This document shows positions 56,176 through 64,000 of a stretch of 64,000 nt of DNA, in pieces. Location of the stretch: assembly GCF_000143685.1 (NCBI RefSeq), contig NC_014328.1:868001-932000 (forward strand). Reading direction: 5' to 3'. A program made the position numbers and the translations under genes. The DNA is from Clostridium ljungdahlii DSM 13528. Its GTDB lineage: Bacteria > Bacillota > Clostridia > Clostridiales > Clostridiaceae. The notes below the pieces were generated by a model, which saw only the letters and a program-made list of their open reading frames with translations, had not been told where the DNA came from and ran no database searches. The first letter of the stretch is position 1. Each line of letters opens with the position of its first letter.

Positions 56176-58071
56176 ATCTTGCTCAATTTTTTCATTGAGT
56201 TCATTTAAGTAAGTCCACCTGTCCATCTTTTCGTCTAGCTCTTTTTCCAGTGAATTCTTTTCGGATAAGAGATCTTCAAGAAGTGCATAATCAGATGAAG
56301 CAGCTTCCATTTCTATTTTCTTTTCAGATATAGATTTTTCTAGATGTTCAATTACCTCATCTATTTTGTCAAACTCCATTTGTTCTGCATAGGTAAATTT
56401 TAGAGGCTTTTCTTTTTGCAACTTATAGTTGTTTTTAGCTGTATTTTTCTTAGAGCTTATTTTTTCCTCTGATATTTTTGCAGTTTTGTGAAAATAGGAA
56501 TAGTTTCCTGTATATTGAGTGATTTTACCGTTTCCTTCAAAAGAAAATATTTTATCAACTGTTTTGTCAAGGAAGTACCTGTCATGAGATACAGCTATAA
56601 CAGCTCCTTCAAAATCGTTAATATAATCTTCTAGGATTGTAAGTGTTTCTATATCCAGATCATTTGTTGGTTCGTCCAGCAAAAGTACATTAGGGTAATT
56701 CATCAATATTTTTAGAAGATATAATCTTCTTCGTTCTCCTCCTGAAAGTTTTCCAAGGGGAGTCCATTGAACTGAAGGTTCAAATAAAAAATTTTCAAGT
56801 ACAGCAGAAGCACTTATTTTTTCACCCGATGAAGTTGACGCATATTCTGATGTCCCACGTATGTATTCAATTACCCTTTCGTTCATATCCATATCAGAAA
56901 TTCCCTGAGAATAGTATCCTATCTTTACTGTTTCACCTATATCTATAGTGCCGCTGTCCGGCAGAATTTTTTGAACTAAAATATTCATAAGAGTGGATTT
57001 ACCACTTCCATTAGGTCCAATAATACCTATTCTGTCATTATTTAGTATGTTATAAGTGAAATTTTTAATTAATGTCTTTTCACCAAAACTTTTGCTTATG
57101 TTATCCAGGTTTATGACTTTTTTACCGATTCTTGTACTTTGAAGACTAATATTAAGTTTTGATTTGTTGGAAGATGTACCTTCTGTAGTTAATTGTTCAA
57201 ATCTTTCTATTCGGGCTTTTTGTTTTGTACTTCTTGCTTTTGCACCCCTTCTTATCCAAGAAAGTTCTTTCCTTATAAGATTTTGCCTTTTTCTTTCATT
57301 GGCATTTTCAGTTTCAAGTCTTTCAGCCTTTTCTTCAAGAAAATTACTATAGTTTCCCATATAACTATAGAGTTTTCCCCTATCAAGTTCAAACATTCTA
57401 TTAGTTATTTTGTCCAAAAAAAATCTGTCATGGGTTACCATAAGCAGGGCACCACTTCGTTTTATTAAGAACTCTTCTAACCACTCTATGGTTTCATCGT
57501 CAAGGTGGTTTGTAGGCTCATCAAGTATTAAAATATTTGAAGTGGTTATAAGAGCAGATGCAAGGGCTACTCTTTTTTTCTGACCTCCAGAGAGCACAGA
57601 TATTTTTTCATTAAAATCATTTATTCCAAGTTTGGTTAAAATAGTTTTAGCCTGACTTTCAATTTCCCACACATTTTGTGCATCCATTTTGGAGTTCAAG
57701 GTTCCAATTTTAGCTTGAAGACTCTTGTCTTCTGGATTTTTTTCAATAAGCTTAAGAGTTTTTTCATATTCTCGTAAAAGGCTCATAACAGGAGAAGTAC
57801 CCCTAAAAATCTGTTCAAGTACTGTTAGATTGCTATTTGTAAAATCAGAATTTTGTGGAAGGTATCCTATAGTGGCTTCTTTTGACTTAGTAATTTTACC
57901 TCCATCTGATGTTTCACATCCTGCAATTACCTTTAAAAGTGTGGATTTTCCTGTACCATTTACACCTATAACACCTATTTTATCTCCTTCATTTATACCT
58001 AGACATATATTTTTAAATAATATTTTTTCACTGTAACTTTTACTTATATTTTCTGCAGTTAATAAGTTCAT
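56164..58071 (-). CDS. ABC-F family ATPase (Uup-like)
   Basis: About 635 residues with two ABC domains and no membrane segments. First domain: GVNGTGKST, LSGGQKKRVALA, ILILDEPTNHLDDETIEWLE. Second: GPNGSGKST, LSGGERRRLYLL, VLLLDEPTNDLDIETL. The inter-domain linker is charged, and a C-terminal coiled coil (540-635) matches Uup. ABC-F proteins act on the ribosome (translation rescue, or drug resistance in some). An ATG at 58083 is also in frame; 58071 is better spaced from AAAGGA. Confidence 0.92.
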   Translation of the reverse strand: MNLLTAENISKSYSEKILFKNICLGINEGDKIGVIGVNGTGKSTLLKVIAGCETSDGGKITKSKEATIGYLPQNSDFTNSNLTVLEQIFRGTSPVMSLLREYEKTLKLIEKNPEDKSLQAKIGTLNSKMDAQNVWEIESQAKTILTKLGINDFNEKISVLSGGQKKRVALASALITTSNILILDEPTNHLDDETIEWLEEFLIKRSGALLMVTHDRFFLDKITNRMFELDRGKLYSYMGNYSNFLEEKAERLETENANERKRQNLIRKELSWIRRGAKARSTKQKARIERFEQLTTEGTSSNKSKLNISLQSTRIGKKVINLDNISKSFGEKTLIKNFTYNILNNDRIGIIGPNGSGKSTLMNILVQKILPDSGTIDIGETVKIGYYSQGISDMDMNERVIEYIRGTSEYASTSSGEKISASAVLENFLFEPSVQWTPLGKLSGGERRRLYLLKILMNYPNVLLLDEPTNDLDIETLTILEDYINDFEGAVIAVSHDRYFLDKTVDKIFSFEGNGKITQYTGNYSYFHKTAKISEEKISSKKNTAKNNYKLQKEKPLKFTYAEQMEFDKIDEVIEHLEKSISEKKIEMEAASSDYALLEDLLSEKNSLEKELDEKMDRWTYLNELNEKIEQDKKH

Positions 58072-58130
58072 TTTTTCACACATCCTTTATTTTATCATAT
58101 CATGTATTGGAGCTAGACCCAAATATAAAA

Positions 58131-58171
58131 AATTCCAATAGATTTAATTTATATAAATTTATTGGAATTTT
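58131..58171 (-). terminator. Terminator after the SGNH hydrolase gene
   Basis: On the minus strand AATTCCAATA and TATTGGAATT (58131-58140 / 58160-58169) pair perfectly, with an A/T inner stem, followed by TTTTTTA. Confidence 0.8.
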
Positions 58172-58174
58172 TTA

Positions 58175-58948
58175 TTACAAATAAGATTTTATAGCGTCTC
58201 TCCATACTTTATAGCCTTTTCCGTTTACGTGCAGTCCACCTATAGTGTATTCTTTATAAAGTTTATTTTGGTTTGGCAGAGTAAAGAGGGGATACAGATT
58301 TATATATTGTATATTTGAGTTTTTACAAAGATTATTTAAGGATGCATTCAAATTTATTATTTGATTATCTTTTGTTTTGGTTTTATATATATCTTTATTT
58401 ATAGGAAGAACACTTTCTACATATATCGAAGTGCTTGGAGAATCAGTTTTTATATTTTGAATTATTCTGGAATAATTTTTAATAATCTCTTCTATAGATA
58501 ATCCTTTGTCGATGTCATTTATTCCAAGCATAATAAAAATTTTTCGAGGTTTTAATTTTGTGATTTCACTTAATCTGTTTAAAGCCCCAGAAGTAGTATC
58601 AGAACTAATGCCGCGGTTTAATATATCAGGATTATCTAGAAGTTCATTCCATTGTCCAATGTCTGTAAGACTGTCTCCTAAAAATACTATTTTACCTTGT
58701 TCCCTGTATGAATTTACATAAGTCGTAACCTTTTCAATGTAATACTCAGAATAAATTTTAGGATCCAAATTTATATTTTTCAGTATATCTGTATCTTCAG
58801 AAATAACAGTATTACTTGAAAAACTTGTGGTTTGAGGTGGTGGAGAATTTAAGGATGATTTTAAACAATTATTTGAATACAATATAATTGAAAATATTGT
58901 TATGGTACTTATTATTAGTAGCAGCTTTTGTAAATTTTTAGTTTGCAT
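58175..58948 (-). CDS. Secreted SGNH/GDSL hydrolase
   Basis: A 257-residue protein with an N-terminal signal or anchor (LLLIISTITIFSIILY), then IVFLGDSLTDIGQW (block I Ser), IMLGINDIDKG (block III GxND) and GGLHVNGKGY (block V His). The blocks are complete, so it should be an active exported esterase, possibly an acetylesterase of cell-wall or sugar polymers. Second ATG (58948) fits the SD AAGGAG better than the first at 58954. Terminated before the ABC-F gene. Confidence 0.9.
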   Translation of the reverse strand: MQTKNLQKLLLIISTITIFSIILYSNNCLKSSLNSPPPQTTSFSSNTVISEDTDILKNINLDPKIYSEYYIEKVTTYVNSYREQGKIVFLGDSLTDIGQWNELLDNPDILNRGISSDTTSGALNRLSEITKLKPRKIFIMLGINDIDKGLSIEEIIKNYSRIIQNIKTDSPSTSIYVESVLPINKDIYKTKTKDNQIINLNASLNNLCKNSNIQYINLYPLFTLPNQNKLYKEYTIGGLHVNGKGYKVWRDAIKSYL

Positions 58949-59088
58949 AGACATTCTCCTTAAATTTTAAAATATATATATCTATCTTTACTTATTATGA
59001 TAAAAAGTATGTAGGATAAATCCTAGGTAAAGGTAAAATTAAGTTAAAAGTTAATACAATATTAAGAAACTAAACAATTATTTAATAT

Positions 59089-59110
59089 ATGTGACATATT
59101 GTTGTCACAT
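59089..59110. promoter_or_regulatory. CRP/FNR-like inverted repeat
   Basis: ATGTGACA (59089-59096), six bases, TGTCACAT (59103-59110): an 8-bp perfect inverted repeat close to the TGTGA-N6-TCACA class of CRP/FNR sites. It lies in the 358-base region between the divergent SGNH gene and lgt, and upstream of a small orphan transcription unit. Confidence 0.55.
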
Positions 59111-59217
59111 CAATTATATAAAATAATAAATGTATTTAGGTAAAGTTTAATAATAGTAAAATAATAGTCCCCTCTATTATTCAAATAGGCACTGATAACT
59201 GGCAGTGCTTATTTTTT
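59111..59217 (+). ncRNA. Candidate small RNA ending in a terminator
   Basis: A good terminator (GCACTG 59189-59194, loop, CAGTGC 59203-59208, then TTATTTTTTA) stands with no ORF before it and about 90 bases upstream of lgt. A TATAAA-like -10 lies at about 59116 just below the CRP/FNR-like palindrome. The unit could encode an RNA of some 80-90 nt, or be a leader attenuator of lgt. Confidence 0.35.
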
Positions 59218-59308
59218 ATGAGTAAATTGTATTTAATTAAAAACATTGGTACAATTGGATATAAGATTATAATAACAAAATTATATTTTAGAAAGGTTGT
59301 AATGTTTT

Positions 59309-60079
59309 ATGAATCCAGTAGCATTTTCAATTAGTGGCTTTCAAATAAGATGGTATGGTATAATGATAGCTTCAGGAGTTATGGCAGCACTTTTTTTAGC
59401 TAAATTAAATTGTAAAAACAAAAACTACAATTTTGATAATATAGTAGATACTTTTTTAATATCTTTTCCCTTTGCTATAATAGGAGCTAGAGCCTACTAT
59501 GTTATTTTTCAATTTCAAGATTATAAGGATAATATAATAGATGTGTTCAATATAAGGCAGGGAGGCCTTGCTATTCACGGAGGACTTATATTTGGGCTTA
59601 CAGCTGCGTATATATATACCAGACATAAAAAAATAGATTTTATAAAATTAGCTGATTGTGTAGCACCTTCTATAATACTTGCTCAGGCAATAGGAAGGTG
59701 GGGAAACTTTTTTAACGGAGAGGCTCATGGTGGATCTGTAAGTTATCAATTTATAAGTAAATTTCCGTTGTTTATACAAAAGGGAATGTTTATAGATGGA
59801 ACTTATTATCACCCTACATTTTTGTATGAATCTCTGTGGAATTTAACTGTGTGTATAATTCTTGTATATATTTTGAGAAGAAAACATAATAGAGGTTCTG
59901 TAATAGCAGCATACATAGGATTGTATTCATTAGGGAGGTTTTTTATAGAAGGACTTAGAACTGACAGTTTAATGCTTGGAAGTATAAGAGTAGCACAGTT
60001 AGTTAGTCTTGCAGGAGTTGTATTTAGCATAGCATTTTTCATATATTTAAAGCGCAAGAAAAATATAAACTCATTATAG
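59309..60079 (+). CDS. lgt: Prolipoprotein diacylglyceryl transferase
   Basis: A 256-residue seven-helix protein: [24 protein letters not shown] (GARAYYVIF), [13 protein letters not shown] and the Lgt signature [15 protein letters not shown], plus [11 protein letters not shown]. It attaches diacylglycerol to the lipobox Cys of prelipoproteins in the membrane. The stop TAG overlaps the first bases of a dispersed repeat. Confidence 0.95.
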   Translation: MNPVAFSISGFQIRWYGIMIASGVMAALFLAKLNCKNKNYNFDNIVDTFLISFPFAIIGARAYYVIFQFQDYKDNIIDVFNIRQGGLAIHGGLIFGLTAAYIYTRHKKIDFIKLADCVAPSIILAQAIGRWGNFFNGEAHGGSVSYQFISKFPLFIQKGMFIDGTYYHPTFLYESLWNLTVCIILVYILRRKHNRGSVIAAYIGLYSLGRFFIEGLRTDSLMLGSIRVAQLVSLAGVVFSIAFFIYLKRKKNINSL

Positions 60080-60330
60080 ATATTCTAAACAAAAAATAAG
60101 ATTATACTCCGAATATTCTTTACACCATTCAGCTCGTTAAATATTTTGATAAGTCTAAGTAAAAAATTTAAAAAATATAAGAACTTTTGAAAACTCGTAC
60201 CTCAGACAATTCAAAAGTTCTAAATTTTTATATAAATTTTTCACTAAGACTTATGTACAAAATATTTAAATGTGCTTCATTATTGTAAAAAATATATCTG
60301 CGTATAATCTTATTTTTAAGTTAGAAAGCA
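60079..60330 (+). repeat. Long-hairpin dispersed repeat, copy 2
   Basis: Aligns over its length with copy 1 (19396-19650). Stems: ATTATAC/GTATAAT (copy 1 CTTATAC/GTATAAG), ATAAGTCTAAG/CTAAGACTTAT (copy 1 ATAAGGC.../...GCCTTAT) and the apical GAACTTTTGAA/TTCAAAAGTTC (copy 1 GAATTTTTGAA/TTCAAAAATTC), so changes in one arm are matched in the other. The loop CTCGTACCTCAGACAA differs from copy 1 by two transitions. The distal GTATAAGTCAACTTT follows at 60411-60425 as in copy 1. Confidence 0.8.
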
Positions 60331-60647
60331 TTTATAATATAGTTAACAAATGTTTCAAGCCTAAAATATGATTTATATAGAGTTTTCAATTTTGTCATCA
60401 TATTTCTCAAGTATAAGTCAACTTTTATTCATAAATTCTATTTTAGATGTTAAATATTTACTGTATTATAAAGATGTAGTCTAACTAAAAAATAAGATTA
60501 TGTGTAGGTACATTTTTAACTTCCTTTTACTTGCATTATATGGTTTACTTTATAATTTATCCAATATATAACTTTTATGTAAAGTTTCATATGTTTTGTA
60601 CGATGAAAGTAATATTATGCTTTTTTATTATTGGGAGGTTTTTTATT

Positions 60648-61106
60648 ATGTTAGATGTCTGTAATACTGAGAATTACTTGAATTATGATATAAATAATAA
60701 AGCTAATTATGATAAACTTAAATCTGTTCGATCAAATACAGAGCAGAACATATCTTTAAAAGTAAATAATTCTAGTAAATCTTCTGATTCAATTGAAATA
60801 ACTCAAAAAGATCAAAAAATTATTAATGCAAAAAAAGTAAAAGATGCATTTTTTGAAACTTGTTCTGATTTTGGTAGCGTTGATAGTAAAGGTTCTAATA
60901 TGAGTAGTTTTTATTGTATGGTTCTTGATATGATGAAGAGACAAGGGATTGACATATCTTCTTTTTCATTAGGAAGTTCTTCTTTTGTTGATGAAGTAAA
61001 AGAGTTTGAGAAGAAAGTAAATATGGAAAAACCAGGTGTATTCCCATCTAATTTTTCAGATTTTTGTGATGCATATAAACAAAAACTTATACAGTGCGGA
61101 TTATAA
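60648..61106 (+). CDS. Orphan protein of unknown function
   Basis: 152 residues, chosen to start at ATG 60648 after SD TTGGGAGG; a longer frame to 60531 lacks an SD. The first 60 residues are polar and rich in Asn, Ser and Lys; the rest is helical and acidic (KKVKDAFFETCSDFGSVD, YCMVLDMMKRQGID, FVDEVKEFEKKV). No motif recognised. It lies within the inverted-repeat-bounded segment between lgt and htrA. Confidence 0.55.
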   Translation: MLDVCNTENYLNYDINNKANYDKLKSVRSNTEQNISLKVNNSSKSSDSIEITQKDQKIINAKKVKDAFFETCSDFGSVDSKGSNMSSFYCMVLDMMKRQGIDISSFSLGSSSFVDEVKEFEKKVNMEKPGVFPSNFSDFCDAYKQKLIQCGL

Positions 61107-61323
61107 ATTAATTGGTTTTCATTGTAGAAAAAGACTATCAGACATAAAAAAGAGCACAATTAACAGGTACAGCCGACATACAAGTAAAAACTGGCCACAT
61201 GATGGAATTAATATCCAACATGTGGCTATGTATTGTTTTATAGTTATTATTTTATATATTCTTTTTATAACACCAATAAATGGGTAAATACCATCAGCTA
61301 TGTAATATGCTGAAAATCAACAG

Positions 61324-61368
61324 GGAATGGGTATAGATTTGGTTTTTACACAAATCTATACCCATTCC
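61324..61368. repeat. 18-bp perfect hairpin
   Basis: GGAATGGGTATAGATTTG (61324-61341) and its exact complement (61351-61368) flank a 9-base loop. There is no T-run after it on either strand (the plus strand has AAAAAAA), so it is more likely an element end or a protein-binding site than a terminator. It lies eight bases inside the right inverted end. Confidence 0.7.
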
Positions 61369-61429
61369 AAAAAAACATTCGGAGCATAATCTTATTTTTG
61401 TTTAGAATATCTATTTTTATTTACAGGTT

Positions 61430-62668
61430 TTATTGTGTCAATGTTAAATTCAGAGTCTTTTTACTTCCATTTCTGTTTACGACAACTTCCACTGTGTCTC
61501 CAGATTTGTGAGTAGCTTTTATATCATTTATTTCACTTATAGACTTTACAGATTTACCGTCAAATTTTTGAATAACATCTCCAACCTTAAGTCCACATCT
61601 TTCTGCGGCACTAAATTCTTGAACTTCTGCTACATATACACCTTCAGGTACATTATATGCTTGAGAAAGCTGTGAATTTATATCTCTACCTGCAATACCT
61701 AGCTTTAAAATAGGTTTCAAAAGACCGCTTAGTTTAGGTTTTACAGTGTCTATTGGTATTGCAAATCCAATTCCTTCTACTCCACTTCCACCTATTTTAG
61801 CAGAATTTATACCTATTACTTGACCTGCAGAATTTACAAGTGCACCGCCGCTGTTTCCTGGGTTTATGGCAGCATCTGTTTGAAGATAGGTTTGAGTGTT
61901 ATCGCCAACTTTAATATCCCTACTTGTTGCACTTATAACACCAGTAGTTACAGTACCTAATAATTCTTTACCAAGAGGATTTCCTATAGCTACTACAGAA
62001 TCACCTACCTGAAGATTTTTAGAATCACCTAATTCTGCTACAGCTGGCATCTTTTCATTGGTAGTTACTTTAATTATGGCTAGATCTAGGCCTGCATCAT
62101 AATTTACTACTTTTGCAGTTGCTTCCTTTTTATTGTTAAATATTACACTTACTTTTTCAGCGGATTCTATAACATGATAATTTGTAAGTATATATCCATC
62201 TTCATTTATTATTATACCTGACCCCATGCCATCATCTTGGTTGTCGCTACTGTTGCCGTTTGATTGACTTTCATCAGATTGACTGTTACCAGAAAAACCA
62301 AATATATCGGATGACTGTGAAGCAGTTTTTATAGATACTCCAACTACAGCAGGACCTACTTTCTTTGCTATTTCAGATACGGTAAGGCCGCCTTTTGCAG
62401 TTGATACAGGGGAAGCATCTATAGTAGAAGATTTTTCATTTCCTGTATTTTGTAAAGCTAGATTTTGATATAATGGGGTGCTCTTAAACATACCTAATGT
62501 TGGTATGAAATATAAGGCACCTGCAATTGAAATACTTCCACCTATTATACTGCATATTAATCCTACAGCTATATAAGACATAAATTTTTTACTTCTTTTA
62601 AGTTTATCTTTGAATTTAGTTTTTAAACTTATTTTTGAAGTATCATATTCATTGTTGAAATTACCCAT
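61430..62668 (-). CDS. htrA: HtrA-type membrane-anchored serine protease
   Basis: A 412-residue protein: cytoplasmic N-terminus, one membrane helix (about 32-54), a low-complexity Ser/Asn/Gln/Asp region inside the protease domain (about 120-145), trypsin-like domain with YILTNYHVIESA (His), AGLDLAIIKV (Asp) and AAINPGNSGGALVNS (Ser), then one PDZ domain (RCGLKVGDVIQKFDG). It degrades misfolded exported proteins. SD AGGAGGTAC. Adjacent, divergent, to a MarR/MATE pair. Confidence 0.95.
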   Translation of the reverse strand: MGNFNNEYDTSKISLKTKFKDKLKRSKKFMSYIAVGLICSIIGGSISIAGALYFIPTLGMFKSTPLYQNLALQNTGNEKSSTIDASPVSTAKGGLTVSEIAKKVGPAVVGVSIKTASQSSDIFGFSGNSQSDESQSNGNSSDNQDDGMGSGIIINEDGYILTNYHVIESAEKVSVIFNNKKEATAKVVNYDAGLDLAIIKVTTNEKMPAVAELGDSKNLQVGDSVVAIGNPLGKELLGTVTTGVISATSRDIKVGDNTQTYLQTDAAINPGNSGGALVNSAGQVIGINSAKIGGSGVEGIGFAIPIDTVKPKLSGLLKPILKLGIAGRDINSQLSQAYNVPEGVYVAEVQEFSAAERCGLKVGDVIQKFDGKSVKSISEINDIKATHKSGDTVEVVVNRNGSKKTLNLTLTQ

Positions 62669-62790
62669 GTAAGTACCTCCTAAAAAATTTTATTATTTAT
62701 TTCATGTATATATAATAGAGTTGCTTTGTTACAGTTGTATGACAGAAGTGTTAATGAGTTGTGACAATTTTGCTTTAAATTTTACTAAAT

Positions 62791-62821
62791 AGTATTGACA
62801 ATACTTATTTATTATTATAAC
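62791..62821 (+). promoter_or_regulatory. marR promoter with overlapping palindrome
   Basis: AGTATTGACAATACT (62791-62805) is a perfect 7-bp inverted repeat around a central A and contains the -35 TTGACA (62795-62800). TATAAC (62816-62821) is the likely -10 (15-base spacer). The overlap suggests direct autorepression by the MarR protein encoded next. Confidence 0.65.
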
Positions 62822-62854
62822 ATAGGTTGTGCAATTAATTAGGAGGCTAACTAA

Positions 62855-63295
62855 ATGGAAAGCAAAGCAAAATGTGAACCCTGTGATAAATTTATAACAT
62901 ATTGGCTTAGGGTAATTTATAGAAATATGACAAATTTACATAATAGTAAACTTGCTAAATATGGTTTGACTACATCACAAGTAGGAGTACTTGTACACTT
63001 ATGGATAGAAGATGGGTTAACTCAGAAGGAAATAGCCGAAGAACTTCAATTAAGACCAGCTTCCATTACAGGGCTTGTAAATACTTTAGTATCAAAGGGA
63101 TGGATAGATAGAAGAGAGGACACTAAAGATGCCAGAATAAATAGAATTTATCTTACAGAAGAAGGAAAAAACATAAGGCTTAAATGTATGTCAGCAAACG
63201 ATGAAATAGAGGCAACCTTAAGCAGTGGGTTTTCAAAAGAAGAAAAGCAGCTTATGCTTTGTTGGCTGAAAAAATTGAATAAGAATTTATTGTAG
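62855..63295 (+). CDS. MarR-family transcriptional regulator
   Basis: A 146-residue protein with the winged helix LTQKEIAEELQLRPASITGLVNTLVSKGWIDRREDTKDARINRIYLTEEG, the MarR signature. N-terminal Cys residues (KCEPCDKF) might sense oxidants or metals; that is speculation. It lies 50 bases upstream of a MATE efflux gene, which it probably represses. SD TTAGGAGG. Confidence 0.92.
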   Translation: MESKAKCEPCDKFITYWLRVIYRNMTNLHNSKLAKYGLTTSQVGVLVHLWIEDGLTQKEIAEELQLRPASITGLVNTLVSKGWIDRREDTKDARINRIYLTEEGKNIRLKCMSANDEIEATLSSGFSKEEKQLMLCWLKKLNKNLL

Positions 63296-63345
63296 AACAG
63301 CCTAAAATATTTAGGCTATTAACTATTTCTATAGGAGGAATTAAT

Positions 63346-64000
63346 TTGGAAAGATCAGTAAAATTAAGAGATGAAAAAGTTGGTAAATTACTATTGGAAT
63401 TTTCTATACCAGCTATAATTGGCATGCTAGTTAACTCACTTTATATTGTAATAGACAGGATATTTATAGGAAGAGTTGTTGGAGCTATGGCTATATCAGG
63501 TGTAAGTTTGACTTTCCCTATATCTATACTTATAATGGCTTTTGGTATGCTTGTAGGAATAGGTGCTGCAGCAAGAATATCCATAAGGCTGGGAGAAAAC
63601 AATAAAGATGAAGCAGAGCACATATTAGGAAATGCATTTGTACTTTTGATTATAGTTTCTATAGTAATTACAATTTTGGGACTTATTTTTGTGGACCCTA
63701 TGTTGAGGGGGTTTGGAGCTAGTGATAACACTATAGGTTATGCTAGGCAGTTTATAACTATTTTAATTTCTGTTTCTACATTTCAGACTGTAGGTTTTGG
63801 ATTAAATAATGTAATACGTTCGGAAGGCGATCCTAAGACAGCAATGAATACAATGCTTATAGGAGGTATATGTAATATAATATTGGACTTCCTATTTATA
63901 TATATACTTCATTTTGGAATAAAAGGAGCGGCTATAGCTACTTCAATTTCTCAGGGCATAAACATGATATGGGTACTTTATTATTTCTTAAAGGGAAATA
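63346..64000 (+). CDS. MATE-family efflux transporter (3' end beyond window)
   Basis: The frame is open from TTG 63346 (SD ATAGGAGGA) to the window end, about 218 residues. KVGKLLLEFSIPAIIGMLVNSLYIVIDRIFIGRVVG is the first MATE helix region, and GFGLNNVIRSEGDPKTAMNTMLIGGICNIILDFLFIYILHFGIKGAA the conserved segment around helices 5-6. The type exports cationic drugs with Na+ or H+. It is operonic with the MarR regulator. Confidence 0.92.
   Translation, partial: MERSVKLRDEKVGKLLLEFSIPAIIGMLVNSLYIVIDRIFIGRVVGAMAISGVSLTFPISILIMAFGMLVGIGAAARISIRLGENNKDEAEHILGNAFVLLIIVSIVITILGLIFVDPMLRGFGASDNTIGYARQFITILISVSTFQTVGFGLNNVIRSEGDPKTAMNTMLIGGICNIILDFLFIYILHFGIKGAAIATSISQGINMIWVLYYFLKGN

Larger units (their letters stand above)
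60079..61411. mobile_element. Segment bounded by ~35-bp inverted repeats
   Basis: GATATTCTAAACAAAAAATA and the bases following (60079-60113) recur inverted at 61377-61411 with two differences. Between them lie the long-hairpin repeat, a partial third copy of the end sequence (CTAACTAAAAAATAAGATTA, 60481-60500), an orphan ORF (60648-61106) and an 18-bp palindrome (61324-61368). No transposase is present. It may be a non-autonomous element, or two nested copies of a repeat trapping a gene. The stretch 61107-61323 shows only a weak inverted repeat (GCCACATG / CATGTGGC) and no convincing gene. Confidence 0.5.

Noticed and set aside
61036..61287. 83-codon ORF overlapping the end of the orphan gene
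   Set aside because: No SD, overlaps the better-supported frame, and the peptide shows no family; it includes a weak hairpin region instead.

Overview
The window is AT-rich DNA from an endospore-forming low-GC Gram-positive anaerobe, most likely Clostridium sensu stricto. Evidence is the clostridial gene order (hrcA-grpE-dnaK-dnaJ-prmA-rsmE-mtaB; yqfC-yqfD-pgpH-ybeY-dgkA-era-recO; dnaG-rpoD), sporulation genes (gpr, spoIIP, yqfC/D, a CotS-like coat kinase), a CIRCE heat-shock operator, pyruvate phosphate dikinase beside a CcpN-type regulator, and acetolactate decarboxylase. Naming a species would be a guess. No CRISPR array, rRNA, tRNA or intact transposase was seen.

Layout. 0-8 kb: the end of a histidine kinase, a lipoprotein, a TSUP permease, a P-type-ATPase-like protein whose catalytic motifs are degenerate, a short coupled ORF, ComEC with a degraded hydrolase tail, HolA and, convergently, ribosomal protein S20. 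8-14 kb: spore protease Gpr, SpoIIP, LepA, HemW. 14-24 kb: the CIRCE-controlled chaperone operon, with a 71-bp structured tandem repeat between dnaK and dnaJ and a ~250-nt long-hairpin repeat between dnaJ and prmA; then RNA-modification genes, a HIT protein, S21 and YqeY. 24-35 kb: sporulation, envelope and GTPase genes, with the remains of cytidine deaminase between dgkA and era, then RecO, CcpN and PpdK.

35-41 kb is accessory: a TetR/MFS pair with a clear operator, an isochorismatase-family protein, decayed genes (2-enoate-reductase-like, Ppx/GppA) and a 21-bp perfect hairpin element. 41-47.9 kb returns to core genes (DnaG, major sigma factor, TrmK, Nif3-like, zinc-ribbon protein, RNase P RNA). 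47.9-55 kb is a second accessory zone: a PLP enzyme with a palindrome in its promoter, a TSUP permease, a tandem glycine riboswitch followed by a truncated AGCS symporter and a CycA-like transporter, and several gene fragments. 55-64 kb holds acetolactate decarboxylase, an ABC-F ATPase, an SGNH hydrolase, Lgt, a 1.3-kb segment with inverted ends containing a second copy of the long-hairpin element and an orphan gene, HtrA, and a MarR/MATE pair.

The best candidates for undescribed biology are the long-hairpin element, found twice with compensatory base changes in its arms and a conserved apical loop; the pseudo-P-type ATPase; the 71-bp structured repeats inside the chaperone operon; an orphan short-transcript locus upstream of lgt; and the glycine riboswitch that now lies above a different glycine transporter. 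All assignments come from reading the sequence and recalled family motifs; no database search was run.
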